Notes under the pieces: generated by a model
What the model saw: only the letters and a program-made list of their open reading frames with translations
Told to the model about the DNA's origin: nothing
The model's database searches: none
Translations under genes and position numbers: made by a program
Source of the DNA: JBDREF01 sp043820045
GTDB lineage: Bacteria; Planctomycetota; Phycisphaerae; Sedimentisphaerales; Anaerobacaceae
Direction of reading: 5' to 3'
DNA length: 57,982 bases
Assembly (NCBI GenBank): GCA_043820045.1
Contig: JBDREF010000170.1
Location: 1-57,982 of the forward strand
Part shown: piece after piece, positions 53,368 through 57,982 of the stretch
Layout: the number at the start of each line of letters is the position of its first letter
Position numbering within the stretch: position 1 is the stretch's first letter

Positions 53368-54942
53368 ATGGCGAAAATAAAAACGACTTTGAAAAATCGC
53401 CCTTTTGTACTGATTATCCGCGACGGATGGGGTTACAACCCCGACAGATCCGAAGACAAATATAACTCCGTCAAGTGCGCAAATACCCCGGTGGATGATA
53501 TGCTGATGGCGGAATTCCCGAACTGCCTCATCCATACCAGTGGAGAAGACGTGGGCCTGCCCGAAGGAACAATGGGCAACAGCGAGGTGGGGCATCAGAA
53601 TATCGGAGCGGGAAGGATTGTTCCGCAGGAATCCGTGAGAATAACCAAGACCATTCGAGACGGATCCTTCTTTGAGAATGCCCAGTTTCTTGAGCTGGTC
53701 GAGTTCCTGAAGAATAATAAGGGGAAAATGCACCTGATGGGCCTGTGCAGCGACATCGGGGTACACTCGCTGCTGTGCCATCTGTACGGGCTGCTCGAAT
53801 TGGCAAAGAGGAACGGCGTGAAGGACGTCTTTATACATGCATTCACCGACGGCCGGGACTCACCGCCGAACAGCGGCGCGGGGTACATTGCCGATATCGA
53901 GAAAAAGGCCGGCGAAATTGGCGTCGGCAAAATAGCATCGGTCATGGGCAGGTTCTATGCGATGGACCGCGACAGCCGATGGGACCGTGTGCAAAGGGCC
54001 TACGAATGTATGAGAGTGGGCAAGAGTATCAAGGCCGCCAGCGCCGCGGAGGCGGTTGCCAAGAGCTACGAAAGAGAAGTAACCGATGAGTTCATCGAGC
54101 CGACGTGCATTGTCAATGAAGACGGCGAGCCAATAGCAACCGTGGACGACGGCGACGGCGTAGTATTCTTCAACTTCCGGGGCGACAGGCCGCGCGAAAT
54201 CACACGGACGTTCGTCGATCCGGACTTCAAGGAATTCCCCAGAACAGCCAAACCGAACATACATTTCGTATGTATGACGGAATATGATGCAACGATACCG
54301 GCGCCGGTTGCATTTGCAAAGTTGCCGAAAATGAAGAATATCTTAGGTGCATATTGGGGCTCTCTCGGGTTGAAACAGTTTCGCTGCTCCGAGACGGAAA
54401 AATATGCACATGTCACGTTCTTCTTCAACGACTATACCGAAAAACCGTTTCCCGGCGAAGACAGGCAAATCGTGCCTTCGCCCCGCGTTCGCACGTATGA
54501 CCTGAAGCCGGAAATGAGCGCTTACGAAGTCACAGACGTCGTGCTGGAGAGACTTGATTCAAACAAATACGACGTGATGGTGGTCAATTTTGCCAATCCC
54601 GACATGGTCGGCCACACGGGCATTTTGTCCGCGGCGATTAAGGCGGCCGAAACCGTGGACCAGTGCGTAGGCAGGATATTGGACAAAGTCCGGAGCCTCG
54701 GCGGCGCTGCGATAATCAGCGCCGACCACGGCAATTTCGAGAAGATGATAGACGGCAGCCCGGACAAGCCGCACACGGCCCACACTATCGGCGACGTCCC
54801 GCTGATTGTATTCGACGAACGCTTCAAAAACGCCGCCCTGCGCCAAGGCGGCAAATTGGCCGACATCGGCCCGACCCTGCTGCAAATGATGGACCTGCCA
54901 CAACCGAAAGAAATGACAGGAAAGAGCCTGCTTGAGATCTGA
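53368..54942 (+). CDS. gpmI: 2,3-bisphosphoglycerate-independent phosphoglycerate mutase
   Basis: 524 residues from the ATG at 53368; a TTG at 53350 is less likely. A two-metal (Mn/Co) alkaline-phosphatase-fold enzyme of glycolysis that interconverts 3- and 2-phosphoglycerate. The N-terminal metal site is LIIRDGWG, the phosphoserine nucleophile Ser72 is in MGNSEVGHQNIGAGR, and further motifs are HAFTDGRDSPP, NFRGDRPREITR, VVNFANPDMVGHTG and ISADHGN. Length and motifs are normal. It has a strong dedicated promoter. Confidence 0.96.
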   Translation: MAKIKTTLKNRPFVLIIRDGWGYNPDRSEDKYNSVKCANTPVDDMLMAEFPNCLIHTSGEDVGLPEGTMGNSEVGHQNIGAGRIVPQESVRITKTIRDGSFFENAQFLELVEFLKNNKGKMHLMGLCSDIGVHSLLCHLYGLLELAKRNGVKDVFIHAFTDGRDSPPNSGAGYIADIEKKAGEIGVGKIASVMGRFYAMDRDSRWDRVQRAYECMRVGKSIKAASAAEAVAKSYEREVTDEFIEPTCIVNEDGEPIATVDDGDGVVFFNFRGDRPREITRTFVDPDFKEFPRTAKPNIHFVCMTEYDATIPAPVAFAKLPKMKNILGAYWGSLGLKQFRCSETEKYAHVTFFFNDYTEKPFPGEDRQIVPSPRVRTYDLKPEMSAYEVTDVVLERLDSNKYDVMVVNFANPDMVGHTGILSAAIKAAETVDQCVGRILDKVRSLGGAAIISADHGNFEKMIDGSPDKPHTAHTIGDVPLIVFDERFKNAALRQGGKLADIGPTLLQMMDLPQPKEMTGKSLLEI

Positions 54943-54986
54943 ATGCGTAAAAGTATCGGGCAAGGAGCCAACGAAGGGAGTGTCTT

Positions 54987-55337
54987 ATGGGGGAAATATT
55001 CCCCAAATCGATAAGAAGTCTACCTGAAGCCGATATCCCGCTGAGCGGATTAAGGGCCTACCTTTCACAATCAGATGACCACCAAATCCTCTTCATGCAG
55101 TTTGATAAAGACGTTGAAATTCCGGAGCATTCCCATGAAAGTCAATGGGGCGTAGTCTTGGAAGGCAGAATTGATTTGGTGATCGAAGGTACCAAGAGGA
55201 CCTATACGAAAGGCGATCGCGTCTTCATACCGAAAGGTGCAAAACACTCGGCCAGACTATATGCAGGATATGCTGATATCTCGTTCTTCAATCAAAAAGA
55301 CCGCTACAAAACAAAAAGGCCGCCCGTTACTTCATAG
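54987..55337 (+). CDS. Cupin-domain protein
   Basis: 116 residues with GGGAG eight bases before the ATG. It is a single cupin-2 barrel with metal ligands in IPEHSHESQWG (H-x-H...) and a second conserved His in KGAKHSARLY. Cupins include dioxygenases, isomerases and sensors; the sequence does not fix the substrate. It is the first gene of a small accessory cluster, and the zeta-like kinase gene starts 13 bases after its stop. Confidence 0.83.
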   Translation: MGEIFPKSIRSLPEADIPLSGLRAYLSQSDDHQILFMQFDKDVEIPEHSHESQWGVVLEGRIDLVIEGTKRTYTKGDRVFIPKGAKHSARLYAGYADISFFNQKDRYKTKRPPVTS

Positions 55338-55350
55338 AAGCTAACGCCTG

Positions 55351-55953
55351 ATGGGAAAAGTACAAAAACCAACTTGTTATATCATTACAGGCCCAAACGG
55401 CGCAGGAAAGACTACATTCGCATTACGCTACCTGCCGCAGATAGCGGGCTGCCACAACTTTGTCAACGCCGACCTCATTGCTTATGGCCTTTCTCCTCTT
55501 GACTCATTGTCGGCTCAATATGAAGCGGGCCGTCTTTTTCTCCGTGAAATCCATACAAATATCGGCAAGCGTGTGGATTTCGCCTTTGAGACGACATTGG
55601 CAGGGCGAAGTCATATTAACCTGATCAAGAAGCTCAGACGCGACGGCTGGCAGGTGGTCTTGTTTTTTCTTTGGATACCAGATGCAGCTTTTTCAAAAAG
55701 CCGAGTTCGCGAGCGAGTTGAGCATGGCGGACATGACATACCCGATGAAACAATTTATCGCCGATTCCCTCGCATAATGCATAACTTCATAAAGATTTAT
55801 ATTCCTTTGTGCGATAAGGTAGTTTGTTATGATAATTCCAGGCCCGATCCCGTTCCTGTTTTTCGACAGGACAGCAAAGGCAGACGTATTTTGAATCAGG
55901 ATATATACGCAAAAATTTTCAGGCATTCAGATGACTACAAAACAAACCGATAA
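55351..55953 (+). CDS. Zeta-toxin-like P-loop kinase
   Basis: 200 residues. It has a P-loop GPNGAGKTTFALRYLP, an NADLIAYGLSP motif and FAFETTLAGRSHI, which characterise the zeta-toxin/ABC-type ATPase family (kinases that phosphorylate small substrates such as UDP-amino sugars in the founding zeta toxins). Its stop overlaps the next small gene by 23 bases. In related genomes this type of kinase is regularly paired with a small protein of the kind seen next, suggesting a toxin-antitoxin module, but no toxicity can be inferred from sequence alone. Confidence 0.85.
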   Translation: MGKVQKPTCYIITGPNGAGKTTFALRYLPQIAGCHNFVNADLIAYGLSPLDSLSAQYEAGRLFLREIHTNIGKRVDFAFETTLAGRSHINLIKKLRRDGWQVVLFFLWIPDAAFSKSRVRERVEHGGHDIPDETIYRRFPRIMHNFIKIYIPLCDKVVCYDNSRPDPVPVFRQDSKGRRILNQDIYAKIFRHSDDYKTNR

Positions 55954-56107
55954 AATGGCGATAGAGGCCGGCAGATGTCTCCGAAAGGCCGTACAGGAAG
56001 AATTGAAGCGAAAGGCATTGCTCGGCCAGTATGTTATCATCAACCGTAACGGCAAGGCCTGTCGCGTCCCGGCCAAAGAGGCCCTCAAAATGACCAAGGC
56101 TAAATGA
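55931..56107 (+). CDS. 58-residue partner of the zeta-like kinase (putative antitoxin)
   Basis: ATG at 55931 within the end of the kinase gene; stop at 56105-56107. It begins MTTKQTDKMAIEAGR, followed by CLRKAVQEELKRKALLGQY and the strand-like VIINRNGKACRVPAKEAL. The helix-then-strand layout and overlap with a kinase toxin-like gene match small proteins found beside this kinase family. There is no separate promoter, so translation is probably coupled. Function is inferred from context only. Confidence 0.7.
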   Translation: MTTKQTDKMAIEAGRCLRKAVQEELKRKALLGQYVIINRNGKACRVPAKEALKMTKAK

Positions 56108-56234
56108 CCTTGTCTCACCGCATTAAAAACCTACAAAATTGATAGTAAAATCAATTTTTGCGAATTGAGTATTGAAGATTCATAAACCTTTTTAGTTTTA
56201 TATTTTGCATAAATTTAGAATATCCTAATCCAAA

Positions 56235-57308
56235 CTATTGTTCTTTGGATAATAATACCTTCTCGTAAAGATCATGCTCTTGAGTGTTCTGAATCAGTGA
56301 TCCAATACCTTGAAGATTTAATATGTGCATTAAAACACAGCGATATAAAGCTGGTACTTGAAAGAACAAATTCCCCCACCCCTTTCTTTTGTGAAATTCA
56401 TACTCTCCTTTTCGCATAACATTACCATGTATATAAGCATTTCTTGTTCGATATAATCGACCATATATCTGCACTGGAAGGCTTATTTTCTCTCCTTGTC
56501 GTGTCCGTGTCGGAGAAGCATGGTTTCTGATGCGTAGTTTTTTATCTCTCCAAGGAACAGCTTTAATAATAGCACTAACATCAAAGAATTTAACATCTGT
56601 ACTGTGAGGATTAGCTAAAATCTCAAACGCAGAAACCCACAGACTCATTTGAACACCAAAATCAGTTGGTTCTCCAAATAAAACAAACGGACTTCTCAAT
56701 GCATAGAAAACCATTTCCATAGTTTGGGTCACTCGATTTTTAAAACGTTTTTCTTCGAGTGTTCGAGCTTTCTTCTCTATTACATCAAGTAAAGCAAGCA
56801 TTAGTTTATCATCTATTGCTGGTTCAATATTTTCCGGATGAATTACAGAAGATGTTGTATGTCCTGAAAAATTATTAATATCACAACAAATACTTTTCTC
56901 AAATGCTGTTATTGCTATAAGGTCTGTTTCATCACTTGACACACTTACAGGATAGAAATCAAATAGATCTGTACAATAGAAACCTGTATTTGTTTGGTTG
57001 TATGATAAGATTCTTGAACCTATTACTGATGAAATTGCTATTGCATTTCTAAAAGCGCATAGGTGAGAAGGTTCTACTTTTTCTAAACTTTCATCACGCA
57101 CAATGATTGAAGGATTCACCTTTTTACCTAAAGGTGTACGAAAAGAATCGAGATATTGTTTCAATACTGGATTATGTTCTTTCAAATCTTGATATCGTCT
57201 GTCTTTACTTCCCAATAGTATTAAATCATTAATAGCTGCATAATTTAGGAAATCTACAGAAGGAATGGTTATTACATATTTCAATTTAATTGTTTTTTTC
57301 TGAGGCAC
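56235..57308 (-). CDS. HEPN-type protein, AT-rich, likely acquired
   Basis: 357 residues with a GTG start at 57308 and no clear ribosome-binding site. A line of 60 bases counted by hand (57121-57180) is 30% GC, far below its neighbours. The C-terminal part has LYRTRNAYIHGNV, with Arg289 and His294 forming the R-x4-H motif of HEPN ribonuclease-type domains, preceded by a helix SLWVSAFEILANP as in Apea-like HEPN proteins. HEPN nucleases cleave RNA in toxin-antitoxin and anti-phage systems. The N-terminal half is unrecognised. Base composition and neighbours (the zeta-like pair) suggest a horizontally acquired defence gene. Confidence 0.65.
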   Translation of the reverse strand: MPQKKTIKLKYVITIPSVDFLNYAAINDLILLGSKDRRYQDLKEHNPVLKQYLDSFRTPLGKKVNPSIIVRDESLEKVEPSHLCAFRNAIAISSVIGSRILSYNQTNTGFYCTDLFDFYPVSVSSDETDLIAITAFEKSICCDINNFSGHTTSSVIHPENIEPAIDDKLMLALLDVIEKKARTLEEKRFKNRVTQTMEMVFYALRSPFVLFGEPTDFGVQMSLWVSAFEILANPHSTDVKFFDVSAIIKAVPWRDKKLRIRNHASPTRTRQGEKISLPVQIYGRLYRTRNAYIHGNVMRKGEYEFHKRKGWGNLFFQVPALYRCVLMHILNLQGIGSLIQNTQEHDLYEKVLLSKEQ

Positions 57309-57540
57309 TTTAGCATTCTAAAATTAATCTAACTTTTTACATATTCGGTAGTATTAAATGAAAATATATCCAAATTCAATCCTATTTCAACAGCAAATTC
57401 TTGCTTCAGCCATTGGACCGTAAAAAATTAAGTTTTGTAAATATAGAATCTATATAAATCCTGTGTAAATGCACATCTGAAGAAGTCCGTGCAAGTCAGT
57501 GTATAGAATTAGTGTAAGTCTATGTATATAAGTCTGTATC
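57309..57540. other. AT-rich intergenic region with degenerate repeats
   Basis: No gene. From about 57440 to 57535 degenerate AGTCCGTGCAAGTCAGTGTA / TGTAAGTCTATGTATATAAG units occur, loosely similar to the CGGATTAACGCTGATTGACAC unit near 36826. Confidence 0.5.
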
Positions 57541-57568
57541 TTGAATTATCACAAAAAATCGATACAAT
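57541..57568 (+). promoter_or_regulatory. Sigma-70-type promoter for mutL (nearly leaderless)
   Basis: TTGAAT (57541-57546), a 16-base spacer and TACAAT (57563-57568). Predicted start at 57575, two to three bases before the ATG at 57578. Confidence 0.65.
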
Positions 57569-57577
57569 GAATCGGCT

Positions 57578-57982
57578 ATGGGACAGATACGAATTCTTGA
57601 CCAGAATATGATCAATATGATTGCGGCCGGCGAGGTGATTGAACGGCCTGCAAGCGTGGTCAAGGAGCTGATGGAAAACAGCATCGACGCCGGGGCGACA
57701 AGGATAACTGTGTCCGTTGAAGACGGGGGCAGGAAACTGATTTCAGTTACCGATAACGGCCAGGGCATGGACGCCGAAGACTTAGCCAGGGCATTCGAGC
57801 CGCATACCACCAGCAAGATCAAAACCAGCGCGGATTTGCAAAGTATCTCCACGCTCGGGTTCAGAGGCGAGGCGCTGGCGAGTATCGCCTCGATCGCCCA
57901 GGTCAGGGCAATAAGCAGGACGCGGGGCTCCGCCGGGGCAAGCTGCATTGAAATTGACTGCGGCAGCAAGAGCAATGTCAGC
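57578..57982 (+). CDS. mutL: DNA mismatch repair protein MutL, N-terminal part (right-truncated)
   Basis: The frame starts at ATG 57578 and runs off the window at 57982 (135 codons seen). The residues cover the GHKL ATPase: IRILDQNMINMIAAGEVIE, the ELMENSIDAGA segment (Glu and Asn of the ATP site), TDNGQGMD, HTTSKI and GFRGEALASI. MutL links MutS mismatch recognition to downstream repair. There is essentially no Shine-Dalgarno; the promoter lies directly upstream (57541-57568). Confidence 0.96.
   Translation, partial: MGQIRILDQNMINMIAAGEVIERPASVVKELMENSIDAGATRITVSVEDGGRKLISVTDNGQGMDAEDLARAFEPHTTSKIKTSADLQSISTLGFRGEALASIASIAQVRAISRTRGSAGASCIEIDCGSKSNVS

Overview
The window looks like a contig from an uncultured planctomycete, probably of the Phycisphaerae type. 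The evidence is indirect but consistent: a giant secreted beta-helix protein with a dockerin-like module, several Tat-exported Gfo/Idh/MocA-type proteins, a DUF5107-TPR exported protein, a large repeat-rich non-coding fraction, and housekeeping genes scattered singly rather than in enterobacterial-style operons. Most of the window is moderately GC-rich. The first 3.2 kb are visibly richer in GC, and one gene near the right end (56235-57308) is very AT-rich.

Layout. 1-1113: two overlapping amidohydrolase-family genes, the second missing the usual metal ligands. 1445-4300: a GroEL reading frame that runs through a Gly-Gly-Met repeat straight into the C-terminal half of a secretin; this is either a real gene fusion or a chimeric assembly join, and a textbook sigma-54 promoter lies upstream. 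4439-14071: a roughly 3200-residue secreted subtilisin-like/beta-helix/dockerin protein. 14300-16939: aroA-aroC (shikimate pathway). 17077-30495: exported proteins, namely a DUF5107-TPR protein, a formylglycine-generating-enzyme-fold protein, two Tat-exported Gfo/Idh/MocA proteins, a Tat-exported DegT-type aminotransferase and a Tat-exported sugar-isomerase/ceramidase fusion. Together these suggest envelope or periplasmic handling of unusual sugars. 30527-36173: dapF, a PilZ-like gene, an NtrB/NtrC-type two-component pair and a DUF5009 acyltransferase-like membrane protein.

36174-41156: a repeat-rich stretch with a TfoX-N protein, a VOC-like lipoprotein, an alpha/beta hydrolase, a small membrane protein and tRNA-Leu(GAG). 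41231-43221: a queuosine precursor locus, with queC-queE divergent from queF. 43248-54942: core genes (zinc-ribbon protein, glycogen-synthase-like glycosyltransferase, coaE, rho, valS, a BFN-domain protein, lspA, gpmI). 54987-57308: a small accessory cluster with a cupin, a zeta-toxin-like kinase overlapping a 58-residue partner, and an AT-rich HEPN-type gene. 57578-end: the start of mutL.

The most striking object is valS. Its open frame is about 260 codons too long because a REP-associated tyrosine (Y1/HUH) transposase, with its terminal palindromic repeats, sits in frame just before the editing-domain TTRPET motif. The frame is uninterrupted, so the transposase and its REP sequences would be translated inside an essential tRNA synthetase. 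A second theme is promoter placement: the histidine kinase, coaE and mutL each have a sigma-70-like promoter whose predicted start falls at or within about 3 bases of the start codon, implying leaderless mRNAs. A third is a queE gene whose only sensible start is AUA, overlapping the queC stop as ATAA.
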